From Polyangiaceae bacterium (lineage in GTDB: Bacteria > Myxococcota > Polyangia > Polyangiales > Polyangiaceae), in NCBI GenBank assembly GCA_025936205.1, contig JAICTU010000189.1, positions 1 to 15,872 on the forward strand: a DNA stretch of 15,872 nucleotides, in the 5' to 3' direction. The notes under the pieces were generated by a model. It searched no databases and was not told the DNA's origin. It saw nothing but the letters and a program-made list of their open reading frames with translations. Of this stretch, positions 1-7,401 are shown one piece after another (the stretch's first letter is position 1; every line of letters begins with the position of its first letter). A program made the translations under genes and the position numbers.

Positions 1-18
1 CGTCTTTGGGCTCATCCT

Positions 19-37
19 GGCGACGCTGAGCGTCGCC
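19..37 (-). terminator. Hairpin downstream of the reductase gene
   Basis: A perfect 8-bp stem (GGCGACGC / GCGTCGCC) closes a 3-base loop (TGA). It lies about 32 bp beyond the stop codon of the last gene of the efflux operon, where a transcription terminator would be expected. There is no T-tract on either side, so it is not a canonical intrinsic terminator. It could equally serve a gene beyond the window edge on the other strand. Confidence 0.35.
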
Positions 38-68
38 CGGCTCCGAGCCCCTCACTTCACGGTTCCGC

Positions 69-623
69 TCAGCCCGCCTTGCGAACGAAGTGCAGCGCCA
101 GGACGCCAGACTTCAGGCGTTTCGTCGAGACGAGCTCGAGCTGCCTCGAGTGCTCGAGGCCCTGGAACAAGGTCGGCCCGTGGCCGGCGAGGACCGGGTG
201 GACGACGATGCGATATTCGTCGATCAGTCCCAGTCGCTCGAGCTCGGCGGAGAGCTTCGGGCTGCCCACGAGCAGGCCTCTCGGCGTCTGCTCCTTGAGC
301 CGGCGCACGGCCTCGGCCAAGTCTCCCTCGACATGGACAGTGTTTTCCCACGGGAAGTCGTGGCGCGTGGTCGATACCACGTACTTCCGTATGGCCTCGA
401 GCTTGACTGCCCAGTCGCGCAGCGCGCGGGGGGCGTTCTCGTCGCGCGCCACCGCGGGCCAGGCGCTTTCCATGAGCTCGTAGGTGACGCGGCCATACAG
501 CAGCGCGCCGGCTCCGTCGATCAGGTCCGTGAAATAGTCGTGCAGCTCGTCGTCCACGACGCCTACGCGATGGTCGGTGCAGCCGTCGAGGGTGGTGTTG
601 AGTGCGAAGGTCAGTGGCGCCAT
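69..623 (-). CDS. Dihydrofolate-reductase-like protein (RibD C-terminal domain family)
   Basis: The 184-residue product has the pattern of the small stand-alone RibD-C/DHFR-like reductases (YyaP/YwjB type). Visible marks are a TLDG segment near residues 11-14 (the SLDG position of the family), GRVTYE at 44-49, a VGSPKLSAEL segment at 119-128 where NADPH-binding glycine motifs lie, and PVLAGHGPTLF at 143-153. Family members are cytoplasmic and probably use NAD(P)H to reduce a small heterocycle, but substrates are mostly unknown, so a role in folate or riboflavin metabolism should not be assumed. It is the last gene of the minus-strand operon, 19 bp after the methyltransferase stop. The ATG at 623 lacks a clear Shine-Dalgarno sequence, which fits translational coupling to the gene upstream. 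The length is normal and nothing looks broken. Confidence 0.85.
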   Translation of the reverse strand: MAPLTFALNTTLDGCTDHRVGVVDDELHDYFTDLIDGAGALLYGRVTYELMESAWPAVARDENAPRALRDWAVKLEAIRKYVVSTTRHDFPWENTVHVEGDLAEAVRRLKEQTPRGLLVGSPKLSAELERLGLIDEYRIVVHPVLAGHGPTLFQGLEHSRQLELVSTKRLKSGVLALHFVRKAG

Positions 624-642
624 GGCGGCGATGATACGTGGC

Positions 643-1425
643 CTAGGGCAGCGCCACCAGCAACCTCAACCCAACATCATACTCCGCCAGCTTCCGCAGC
701 TCGCCGTGCCGCCGATCCCAGCTGCCCTCCGCCAGGTCTCTGCCCAGCTCTCGCACCACACGTTCGACGACGTCCGGCGCCATGCGCGCGAAGCCGGAGG
801 TCACCGCGCGGGCTCGTTCGTCGAGCACGCGCTCGGGGTGGGCCCACATCGCGCCCAGCATCCAGTCGTCGAAGTCGCGAGGGATGGGCACCGGTGTCAC
901 GTCCACGTGGCCGCCAAGAATTTCTGCCATCGCTCGAGGCGTCGGGAAGATGCGGCCGTCGAGCTCGCCCAGCTCCGGCAAGTAGTCCTGGATCAGCCAC
1001 ATGCGGTCGCAAATGTCGGGGTCGTAGCTGAGGACGACGACGGGTCCGCGCGCGACGCGGCGTAGCTCGCGCAGGCCGCTGTCTCGCTCCTGGTCCCAGT
1101 GGTGAACTGTCAGAATCGCCATCGCCGCGTCGACGGAGGCGTCGCGCAGAGGGAGCGCGCCCGCGGAGGCGCGGATCGCGGGAGCGAGCTCGCGGGGGCG
1201 CTGGGCCGCCATGACGTCGCTCGGTTCGATCGCGATCACGTGGCGGTCGCGCGGTTCGTAGGAGCCCGTGCCGGCGCCGACGTTGACGATCGTGCGCGCG
1301 GCCCCGAGCGCACCGTGAATCAGCGCCCGGAGCCGCGGGTCTTCGCGCCGGAGGCGCGCGTATTGATGGCCGATGGTGTCGTAGCGGGGGTGCGGGGTCT
1401 CCCCGAAGAAAGAGCGCGGCTGCAT
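643..1425 (-). CDS. Class I SAM-dependent methyltransferase
   Basis: The 260-residue protein has a Rossmann-type SAM site. Motif I is IVNVGAGTG at residues 46-54, followed by the acidic residue that binds the ribose hydroxyls in VIAIEPS (63-69), and a motif of the form LPLRDASVDAAMAILTVHHW at 91-110 typical of the Methyltransf_11/25 (UbiE-like) group. The C-terminal half (from about 130) carries the substrate cap, which I cannot assign. It probably methylates a small molecule in the cytoplasm. The ATG at 1425 lies 4 bp after the TolC stop codon, so translation is likely coupled and the gene belongs to the efflux operon. That location suggests, but does not prove, modification of a compound handled by the pump. 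Confidence 0.85.
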   Translation of the reverse strand: MQPRSFFGETPHPRYDTIGHQYARLRREDPRLRALIHGALGAARTIVNVGAGTGSYEPRDRHVIAIEPSDVMAAQRPRELAPAIRASAGALPLRDASVDAAMAILTVHHWDQERDSGLRELRRVARGPVVVLSYDPDICDRMWLIQDYLPELGELDGRIFPTPRAMAEILGGHVDVTPVPIPRDFDDWMLGAMWAHPERVLDERARAVTSGFARMAPDVVERVVRELGRDLAEGSWDRRHGELRKLAEYDVGLRLLVALP

Positions 1426-1429
1426 GCGC

Positions 1430-2872
1430 TCAGCGCGCAGCGTTGGGCGCGCTCGTGGTCGCGCCCGTCGCCCGCTCCAGCTGTACGTAGGCGATCGCGC
1501 GCTCGTATTCGTTGCGGGCGAGCGTGAGGCGCGCGAGCGTGAGCGACGACTGGGCGTCGAGCAGATCGGTGGTGGTGCCGGAGCCCACGCGGACGACCGC
1601 CTCGGTGACGCGGTAGGCTTCCTGCGCGCTGCCCAGGCTCTCGCGCGCGAGCGCCACCGCGCTGTCCGCCGCCATCAGCTGCGCGCGGCGGACCGTGAGC
1701 TCTTGCTGGGCCCGGCGCCGCTCGCCCTCCACGTTGGAGCGCGCAGCGACCTCGGCCTGCTGCGCCGCGGAGTGTGCTGCCGCGGTCGCGCCCCACTCGA
1801 AGATGGCCCAGTCCGCGCGCAGGCCCACGAAGGCTGCGTCCTTCTTGGCAAACACCTGGCCGTCCGTGCGCTGATAGGCCGCGTTCACATCGATCTCCGG
1901 CAGCAGCGCGTAGAAGCGCGAGCGCTCCTCATGATGCGCCGCGTCCGCTTCCAGCTCGGCGGCGCGCACCTCGGGCCGGCGCTCGGGCGTCAGCGACGCC
2001 GGATCGACCTGCTTCGTGCTCTGCTCGAGCAGCCGGCTCGGCTCCTGAAACTCGACGCTGGTATCTTCCGGCGAGCGACCGATCGCCGACAGCAGGCTGG
2101 CGCGCGCGATCTTCTCGGAGGTCATGGCCACTATCTCTTGCTGGCGCGCGTTCGAGAGCGCCACCTGCACGCGCAACAGATCGGCGTTGGTCAGCGTGCC
2201 CGCCTTGACCTTGACCTCGGTGTTGCTCACCTGCTGCGCCAGCTCCGCCTGCGAAGCCTGCGCGATCTGGCGCAGGGCACGCGCCTCGAACAGCTGCAGG
2301 TACTGCGTCTCGATCTCCTCGCGCAGGCTCGCCCAGGCGACCTCGGTCTGGACATCCCCCGCGTCGGCCTGGCTCACGCGCGCCGCGTGCTCCTGTACGC
2401 GGCCCAGCAGGCCGAGCAGCGGCTGCGATGCCGACGCCGTGAAGGTGTTGGTGTCCGCCTTGCGCGCGATCAGCACCTGGTCGCCGAAGGGGATCGCGAA
2501 CGGCGAGTCCCAGTGCTGGTACTCGTCGTGCACGGACAGCACCGGCAAGAGCCGCCCGCGCGCGCTCTTGGCTTGCTCTTCGGCGCCGCTGGCCCGCGCG
2601 CGAGCCGCAGTGAGGCTCGGATGCGTCGCGGCGAGCCGCAGCACGTCGTCCACACCGAGCCGTTCGCCGCCCTGGGACGGCAGCGGTGGCGCGTTCGGCA
2701 GCGCCGGGTTCGGCGGCACGGCATTCGGCGCGGCCGCCGTGGAAGGCGCCGCCGGCGCGCGCGGAGGAGGAGCGGCAGGAGTGCTCGGTTCCTCCGCGGC
2801 GCCAGCGACTACAGGATAAGCCCAGAGCGCGGCTGCCAGGCAGCGCGCCACCCCTCGATGCGCAGACTTCAT
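1430..2872 (-). CDS. TolC-family outer membrane efflux protein
   Basis: The 480-residue protein starts with a Sec signal peptide (basic KSAHR, hydrophobic stretch, A-x-A-type cleavage near residue 25). A Pro/Ala-rich linker follows to about residue 70. The rest is the alternating helical and strand pattern of two OEP (outer membrane efflux protein) repeats, with long Ala/Glu/Gln-rich helices such as those around LSNARQQEIVAMTSEKIARA. It would form the trimeric channel through the outer membrane and periplasm that receives substrate from the adaptor and MFS pump encoded upstream. Its ATG overlaps the adaptor stop codon (ATGA), so the two are translationally coupled. There is no convincing lipobox, so it is TolC-like rather than an OprM-type lipoprotein. 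The Pro/Ala-rich linker after the signal peptide is longer than in E. coli TolC. Confidence 0.92.
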   Translation of the reverse strand: MKSAHRGVARCLAAALWAYPVVAGAAEEPSTPAAPPPRAPAAPSTAAAPNAVPPNPALPNAPPLPSQGGERLGVDDVLRLAATHPSLTAARARASGAEEQAKSARGRLLPVLSVHDEYQHWDSPFAIPFGDQVLIARKADTNTFTASASQPLLGLLGRVQEHAARVSQADAGDVQTEVAWASLREEIETQYLQLFEARALRQIAQASQAELAQQVSNTEVKVKAGTLTNADLLRVQVALSNARQQEIVAMTSEKIARASLLSAIGRSPEDTSVEFQEPSRLLEQSTKQVDPASLTPERRPEVRAAELEADAAHHEERSRFYALLPEIDVNAAYQRTDGQVFAKKDAAFVGLRADWAIFEWGATAAAHSAAQQAEVAARSNVEGERRRAQQELTVRRAQLMAADSAVALARESLGSAQEAYRVTEAVVRVGSGTTTDLLDAQSSLTLARLTLARNEYERAIAYVQLERATGATTSAPNAAR

Positions 2873-4167
2873 TTCACGTACACCGTCGCGTTCACGGACA
2901 GGCCCGCGCGCAGCGCGACATCCGCCGGCGGATTCACCCAGCCGATGCGCACCGGAACCCGCTGCACCACCTTGACGAAGTTGCCCGAGGCGTTGTCCGC
3001 CGGCAAGAGCGCAAAGCTCGCGCCCGTGCCGCCGGAGATGCTCAGCACCTTGCCCTCGAACTCGCGGTGCGCATAGGCGTCGATGTCGATCTTGGCGCGC
3101 GGCCCGACCTTGATGTCCGCCAGCTGTGTTTCTTTGAAATTCGCTACCACGTAGGTCTCGCTCGGCACGATCTGCACCAGTGGCTGCCCGGGGGCGACCA
3201 GCTGCCCTTCGTGCACTCCCAGCTGCGAGGCGAGGCCGTCCACCGGGGCCGTGATCTTGGTGTAGGAGAGCTGCAGCTTGGCCAGCTCCAGCTCCGCCTC
3301 GCGGCTGCCCACGCGCGCCCTCGCCAGCGCCGCGTTGGCATTGGCGGAGGCGATCTGCGCGTCGATCGGTTCGCTCTGCGCGACGCGCCCGGCGGCCTCC
3401 GAGATGCGCGCGGCGGCGGCGCGCTTGGCTTCCTGCGCGGCGGCGATCTGCGCCTTGCTGCGTGCGACCGCAGCGACCGCGGCGTCGCGCGCGGCCTGCG
3501 CGTTGTCGAGCGCCTCCTGCGCGATGGCGTTGGCCGCCTGCAGCTCGCGCGCGCGACCCAGCGCCGACTCGGCCTTGCGCGCTTCCGCTTCCGCGCCGAT
3601 CAGGCTCGCCTGCGCGGCCGCCAGCTCCGCATCCGCCGAGGCGATGCCCACGGACGAGCCGGAGTATGCGGCGCGCGCGCTGGACAGCCCGCCCTTGGAA
3701 CGCGCCGTGACGATCGCCACCTCCGACTCCGCCGAAGCTGCCTGCGCCTTGGCGCTCTCCAGCTCCGCCTCGGCCTGGCGCAGGCGCGCGACGTACTCGG
3801 CCGGGTCAATCTGGGCGATCAGATCGCCCGCCTTGACGCTCTGGTTCTCGTGGATGGCTAGCGTCTGAATCACACCGCCGACACGCGTGCTGACGGGCAG
3901 CAAGTCGGCCGCGACCTGCGCGTCATCGGTGCTCTCGCGCCCGGCGGTGAGCAGCGTGAACGCGCCGTACCCCAGCACACCGACCGCGACCAGCAGCACC
4001 AGCACCAGCCACGGGCGCTTCGCCTTCGCCGGCGGCGCTGCCACTGGATCGACGGCTCGCGCCCGCGGCGCCTCGGCGACCACCGCGCGGGGCTGCACCC
4101 CGGTGGCGCGCTCGGCGCCGTTGCTCAACTCGACGACGCGCGGCTCTCTCGATTCTTCGACTTGCAT
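2869..4167 (-). CDS. EmrA/HlyD-family periplasmic adaptor (membrane fusion protein)
   Basis: This 432-residue protein has a cytoplasmic N-terminus of about 50 residues, one membrane anchor at about 52-73 (WLVLVLLVAVGVLGYGAF), then the EmrA hallmark TDDAQV at 80-85. The biotinyl-lipoyl half-motif VKAGDLIAQIDPAEY follows at 111-125. A very long Ala/Glu-rich coiled-coil hairpin occupies roughly 125-290, then the second lipoyl half (APVDGLASQLGVHEGQLVAPG) and beta-barrel segments with NFKETQL. It links the inner-membrane exporter to the TolC-like channel. It sits 27 bp after the MFS gene and overlaps the TolC gene by 4 bp, so all three partners are co-transcribed. The order MFS then adaptor is the reverse of E. 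coli emrAB. Confidence 0.93.
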   Translation of the reverse strand: MQVEESREPRVVELSNGAERATGVQPRAVVAEAPRARAVDPVAAPPAKAKRPWLVLVLLVAVGVLGYGAFTLLTAGRESTDDAQVAADLLPVSTRVGGVIQTLAIHENQSVKAGDLIAQIDPAEYVARLRQAEAELESAKAQAASAESEVAIVTARSKGGLSSARAAYSGSSVGIASADAELAAAQASLIGAEAEARKAESALGRARELQAANAIAQEALDNAQAARDAAVAAVARSKAQIAAAQEAKRAAAARISEAAGRVAQSEPIDAQIASANANAALARARVGSREAELELAKLQLSYTKITAPVDGLASQLGVHEGQLVAPGQPLVQIVPSETYVVANFKETQLADIKVGPRAKIDIDAYAHREFEGKVLSISGGTGASFALLPADNASGNFVKVVQRVPVRIGWVNPPADVALRAGLSVNATVYVK

Positions 4168-4194
4168 GATCAGATCTCCAACGAAGCAACGGCC

Positions 4195-5790
4195 TCAAAT
4201 CTCGGCGTGGGCTTCCACCTTCACGGCGGGCTGTCCAGCGGGCGCCTTCAAGAACGCCAGCAGCGGCAGCACCACCAGAAAGATGATGCCCGCCAGCAAG
4301 AAGAGTTTCTCGAAACTGAGCACCACCGCCTGGCGTTCCACCAGACCGCTCAGCATGCGCTCGGCCGCCTCGCGGGCGTTCTCGGCGGAGTAGCCTTTCC
4401 CTTGCAACATACCGGCGATGCGGCCCAGGCGCGAGATCGCTTCGGGACGGGTCTCGCCCAGGTGCGCGATCAGGCTGGTGCGCGCGGCCTGATCGAAGCG
4501 CGGGATCAGTGACGCGAACACCGCCAGGCCGATCGAGCCGCCGATCTGGCGCAGCAGCGAGTTGAGGCCGGTCGCGTCCGCCAGGTTGTGGCGCGGAATA
4601 TTGGCCAGGGCCACCGTGGTCAGCGGGATGAACAGGCAGCTGAACGCGACGCCCTGCAGCACCAGCACCAGCATCACGTCGGCGGTCGTCGTCTGCAGCG
4701 TGTAGCGGCTCATGATGTAGGCCGTGATCACGAACAAGATCACGCCGAAGGCCACGGTCAGGCGCGGCGACACCTTGTTATATAGGCGACCCACGATCGG
4801 CATCATCACCATCATGGTCAGGGCGCGCGGCATGAGCGCGATGCCCGTCTGCACCGCCGTGTAGCCGAGCAGCTCCTGCATGAACACGGGCAGGAGAAAG
4901 GTGAGCGAGAGCAGCATCGCGAACATCACGGCGCCGATCAGCGTGCCGGACGTGAACACCGAGTCGAGGAACAGCTGGATGCGCACAGCCGGCACGGGCG
5001 CGGTCAGCTCGCGCACGATGAACGCGGCGCAGCTCACGGCGCAGAGTGCCGACAGGATCACGATCGCCTTCGAGTCGAACCAGTCCAGCCGATTGCCCTC
5101 TTCGAGCACGTACTGCAAGCTGGCCACGCCGATCGCGAGCAAGGCGATGCCCGCCCAGTCCATGGACTTTCGCTGCCGCTCCGCCTGCGCCATGTTGGCG
5201 ATGCGGATATCCTCCGGCTCGTGCACGAAGCGCCCGACCATGAACAGCGCCAGCGCTCCCACCGGCAGGTTGATGTAGAAGATCCACTCCCAGCTGTAGT
5301 TGTCGACGATGTAGCCGCCGAGCGTGGGCCCGAAGGCGGGGCCGATCACCACCGCGACACCGAACAGCGCCATGGCCATGCCCTGCTCGGCGGGCGGAAA
5401 CGTCTGGCGCAGGATGGCCTGCTCGGTCGGCTGCAGCGCGCCCGCGCCGAGCCCCTGCACGAACCGGAAGATCACCAGCATGGGCAAGCTGCGCGCGAGG
5501 CCGCACAAGCCCGAGCCGATCACGAACAGCAAGAGCGCCGTCTGATACACCTGCTTCTGCCCAAACAGGCGGCCCAGAAAGGCGGTCAGCGGCATCACGA
5601 TCACGTTCGCGATCACGAAGCCCGTGGTGACCCAGGTGATCTCCTGCACCGTCGCGCCCATGGCGCCGCGCAGGTGAGGGGTGGCAACATTGACGATGGA
5701 CGCATCGATCGTGCCCATCAACGTCCCGAACGTGACGGACAGCGCGACCAGCCACTTGTTGACCGGCTGGGCCGGCGCGAGCGAAGTCAT
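4195..5790 (-). CDS. DHA2-family (EmrB/QacA-like) MFS drug exporter
   Basis: With the ATG at 5790 the product has 531 residues, close to the 14-helix DHA2 transporters (E. coli EmrB has 512). Helix 1 carries GTIDASIVNVATP (about 26-38), motif A is GRLFGQKQ (about 73-80), and motif C of drug/proton antiporters appears as VIGPAFGPTLGG in helix 5. Helix after helix of hydrophobic sequence follows to a short charged tail. It should use the proton gradient to drive drugs or other hydrophobic compounds into the adaptor-channel complex. An in-frame GTG at 5808 overlaps the repressor gene. The ATG at 5790 leaves 4 bp after the repressor stop codon and is the better start, because the purines before the GTG are too close to act as a ribosome binding site. 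Confidence 0.93.
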   Translation of the reverse strand: MTSLAPAQPVNKWLVALSVTFGTLMGTIDASIVNVATPHLRGAMGATVQEITWVTTGFVIANVIVMPLTAFLGRLFGQKQVYQTALLLFVIGSGLCGLARSLPMLVIFRFVQGLGAGALQPTEQAILRQTFPPAEQGMAMALFGVAVVIGPAFGPTLGGYIVDNYSWEWIFYINLPVGALALFMVGRFVHEPEDIRIANMAQAERQRKSMDWAGIALLAIGVASLQYVLEEGNRLDWFDSKAIVILSALCAVSCAAFIVRELTAPVPAVRIQLFLDSVFTSGTLIGAVMFAMLLSLTFLLPVFMQELLGYTAVQTGIALMPRALTMMVMMPIVGRLYNKVSPRLTVAFGVILFVITAYIMSRYTLQTTTADVMLVLVLQGVAFSCLFIPLTTVALANIPRHNLADATGLNSLLRQIGGSIGLAVFASLIPRFDQAARTSLIAHLGETRPEAISRLGRIAGMLQGKGYSAENAREAAERMLSGLVERQAVVLSFEKLFLLAGIIFLVVLPLLAFLKAPAGQPAVKVEAHAEI

Positions 5791-5794
5791 GCTC

Positions 5795-6397
5795 TCAGCG
5801 CCCTGCACCCTTCAAGAAGAACTCGACGATCTGCTGCGCGGCCGCGGCTGGGTCGAGCACGGGCAGACCGTAGCGATCGCGCTCCAGCGTGCCGCGCACC
5901 AGAGCGAGCAACAGCACCGGAAAGGAACCCTCCGGATCCTGGCGCAGCTCTCCCCGCGACGGGCCGAGCACGTCTTCGAGCCGTTCGCGCAGCGCGCGCA
6001 ACATCTGCTCTTTGCCGGGGCCGTGCGCGAACTCACTCGCCAGCACCAGCCGCAAGAAGGGCCGGTGTTGCTCTGTCTGCAGCAGCAGGGCGTGCACCAC
6101 CCCCGTGAGCCGCTCGCGCAGCCCGAACGGGGCGACCTGGCGCGCTGCGGATTCGAGCTCGACGAGTAATTCGGCACGCCGCTGCGCAATTAACGCCTGC
6201 AGCAAGGCCTCCCGGTCCTTGAAGCGATTATAGAGCGTGCCCACGGCGACCCCGGCGCGCTCGGCGATCTGGGACATGGAGGCCCCCGCCAGCCCTTGCT
6301 GGATGAAGACGACCTCCGCAGCAGTCAGAATTTCCTGAGCACTTTCCTGACGAAAGCGCTCACGGAGAGTGGCTTTGCCGACGCGCTCTGAATTCAT
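5795..6397 (-). CDS. TetR/AcrR-family transcriptional regulator
   Basis: The 200-residue product has an N-terminal helix-turn-helix of the TetR type: MSQIAERAGVAVGTLYNRFK at about 41-60, preceded by the helix AQEILTAAEVVFIQQGLAGA. The C-terminal two thirds form the divergent ligand-binding and dimer domain. As first gene of the efflux operon it is most likely a repressor of that operon, released when a pump substrate binds. I chose the ATG at 6397. An in-frame TTG at 6403 would add two residues. Neither has a Shine-Dalgarno sequence, and the predicted transcript would start only about 12 bases upstream. A perfect inverted repeat covers the start codon region and is a good candidate operator. 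Confidence 0.9.
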   Translation of the reverse strand: MNSERVGKATLRERFRQESAQEILTAAEVVFIQQGLAGASMSQIAERAGVAVGTLYNRFKDREALLQALIAQRRAELLVELESAARQVAPFGLRERLTGVVHALLLQTEQHRPFLRLVLASEFAHGPGKEQMLRALRERLEDVLGPSRGELRQDPEGSFPVLLLALVRGTLERDRYGLPVLDPAAAAQQIVEFFLKGAGR

Positions 6398-6412
6398 ATT
6401 CAAATTATGAAT
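6392..6412. promoter_or_regulatory. Candidate TetR operator (7-bp inverted repeat)
   Basis: ATTCATA and TATGAAT form a perfect 7-bp inverted repeat with a 7-base spacer, 21 bp in all. It is AT-rich in a GC-rich region. It covers the start codon of the repressor and the expected transcription start, so a bound dimer would block initiation. Size and symmetry are typical of TetR-family operators. Binding is inferred from position. Confidence 0.6.
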
Positions 6413-6415
6413 CAG

Positions 6416-6444
6416 ACTCTAACACCCGCGCCAGGGCTCGTCAA
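6416..6444 (-). promoter_or_regulatory. Candidate sigma70-type promoter of the efflux operon
   Basis: On the minus strand TTGACG (6444-6439) is followed after exactly 17 bases by TAGAGT (6421-6416), giving five of six and four of six matches to the housekeeping consensus with ideal spacing. Transcription would begin near 6409, inside the inverted repeat, and about 12 bases before the repressor ATG. Confidence 0.5.
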
Positions 6445-6536
6445 ACCACGCGTACGAGCTCGCCTCGGGCGGGGCCCCTTCCCTCTAAGCCCCTCTCCCG
6501 GAAGGGCAAGTGGGTCTAAATAGGACACACCCGCGC

Positions 6537-7001
6537 TCAGCTGGAGCGCGAGCGCGCCCAGGCGAGCGCGCGCTCCACCAAGGGCCGCTGCGCGGCGATG
6601 ATCTTCCGCTCCGCCACGGACGCTTCGAAGAACTCGGCACGGTCGACCTCCGGGAACGCCTGCATACGCCCGGACGCCGGCGGCCATTCCAGCTCGAACA
6701 TCACGCTGCGCAGCTGGCTCGGATCCCACTCGCCCGCGAACGCCCAGGCGTGGACCGTCTTACCGCCGCTCTGTTTCACCGACCCCAGCTCGAACAGCTC
6801 GGTCGGTGCGGGATCGAAGCCGAGCTCCTCACGGAACTCCCGCCGCGCGGCGCTCTGCAGCGCCTCCCCCGGCTCGCACAGCCCCTTGGGGATGCTCCAC
6901 ACGCCGTCATCCCTGCGCTGAAAAAAAGGCCCGCCCGGGTGCACCAGCAGCACCCGTTGCCGGCCATCGACCATCACCAGCCCTGCACTCGTCTTCGCCA
7001 A
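6537..7001 (-). CDS. Nudix hydrolase
   Basis: The product (154 residues) contains a complete Nudix box matching G-x5-E-x7-R-E-U-x-E-E-x-G-U: the glycine of GLCEPGE at about residue 40 through REFREELGF at about 54-62. The glutamates of REFREE coordinate the catalytic divalent metal. Nudix enzymes hydrolyse a nucleoside diphosphate linked to another group; the segment GVWSIPKG and the general layout resemble MutT/diadenosine-type members, but the substrate cannot be told. Start choice: a TTG at 7007 has the Shine-Dalgarno AGGTGA directly abutting it, whereas the in-frame TTG at 7001 has it six bases upstream, so I use 7001. It lies 140 bp upstream of the repressor on the same strand, but the repressor has its own promoter candidate. 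Confidence 0.88.
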   Translation of the reverse strand: MAKTSAGLVMVDGRQRVLLVHPGGPFFQRRDDGVWSIPKGLCEPGEALQSAARREFREELGFDPAPTELFELGSVKQSGGKTVHAWAFAGEWDPSQLRSVMFELEWPPASGRMQAFPEVDRAEFFEASVAERKIIAAQRPLVERALAWARSRSS

Positions 7002-7066
7002 AACCAATCACCTGCAGTCGCGGCAACCACGAAGACGCCCAGCGCCGCCGCTCGTCGCGACGGGAG

Positions 7067-7127
7067 CCCGGGATCCAGGGGGCTGAGGCCCGGGGGTCTA
7101 GGGGCCCGGGGGTCCAGGGGTCTAGGG
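7067..7127. repeat. G-rich tandem repeat with potential to form a quadruplex
   Basis: Two adjacent 16-bp units, CCCGGGGGTCTAGGGG (7089-7104) and CCCGGGGGTCCAGGGG (7105-7120), are flanked by a diverged unit (CCCGGGATCCAGGGGG, 7067-7082) and a partial unit (TCTAGGG, 7121-7127). The plus strand has at least five runs of four or five G. It abuts the long inverted repeat. Confidence 0.75.
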
Positions 7128-7271
7128 AATTCGGAGCAAGGCTCGGAACCAGACGTCCCCACCGACTCTAGAATATGCCCAACGCGCGACCCTTTCCCCC
7201 GAGCGACGCCGCACAGCGGGCACATCCTGGAGTCGGACGCGCACGTCGGATTCCGAGCACTGCTCCGATTC
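7127..7271. repeat. Long imperfect inverted repeat (two arms of about 54 bp)
   Basis: The left arm 7127-7180 and the reverse complement of the right arm 7218-7271 match at roughly three quarters of positions with a few single-base gaps. Shared blocks include GAAT-CGGAGCA, GCTCGGAA, GACGT, CCGACTC and TGCCC. A loop of about 37 bases separates the arms. Each arm also holds a small internal hairpin (GAGC-AAG-GCTC and its counterpart). It could be a folded RNA, a transcription barrier between divergent genes, or a non-autonomous mobile palindrome. Confidence 0.75.
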
Positions 7272-7401
7272 GGCCTTCTGGCGGGCGCCGCGACGGTCGG
7301 TGTTGCAATCATCAACGACGACAACGGCGAACGTGTCCCACCCGTGCACGGCGCGCACGGGCCCGGCTTGCGAAATGGCAACGGGCCCGGCAGATCGCGG
7401 C

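Larger units (their letters stand above)
7008..7401. other. Repeat-rich intergenic region between divergent genes
   Basis: This region separates the Nudix gene (minus) from the DUF3224 gene (plus), so the promoters of both should lie here. Most of it is occupied by G-rich tandem units and a long inverted repeat, described separately. I see no convincing -35/-10 pair and no protein-coding pattern. Short open frames on either strand here are Pro/Arg-rich and look like by-products of the repeats. Confidence 0.5.

Noticed and set aside
1424..3076. Long plus-strand open frame of about 550 codons opposite the TolC and adaptor genes
   Set aside because: Its product is Arg/Leu-rich with no domain pattern, and it lies antisense to two clearly real genes. 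GC-rich codon use creates such frames.
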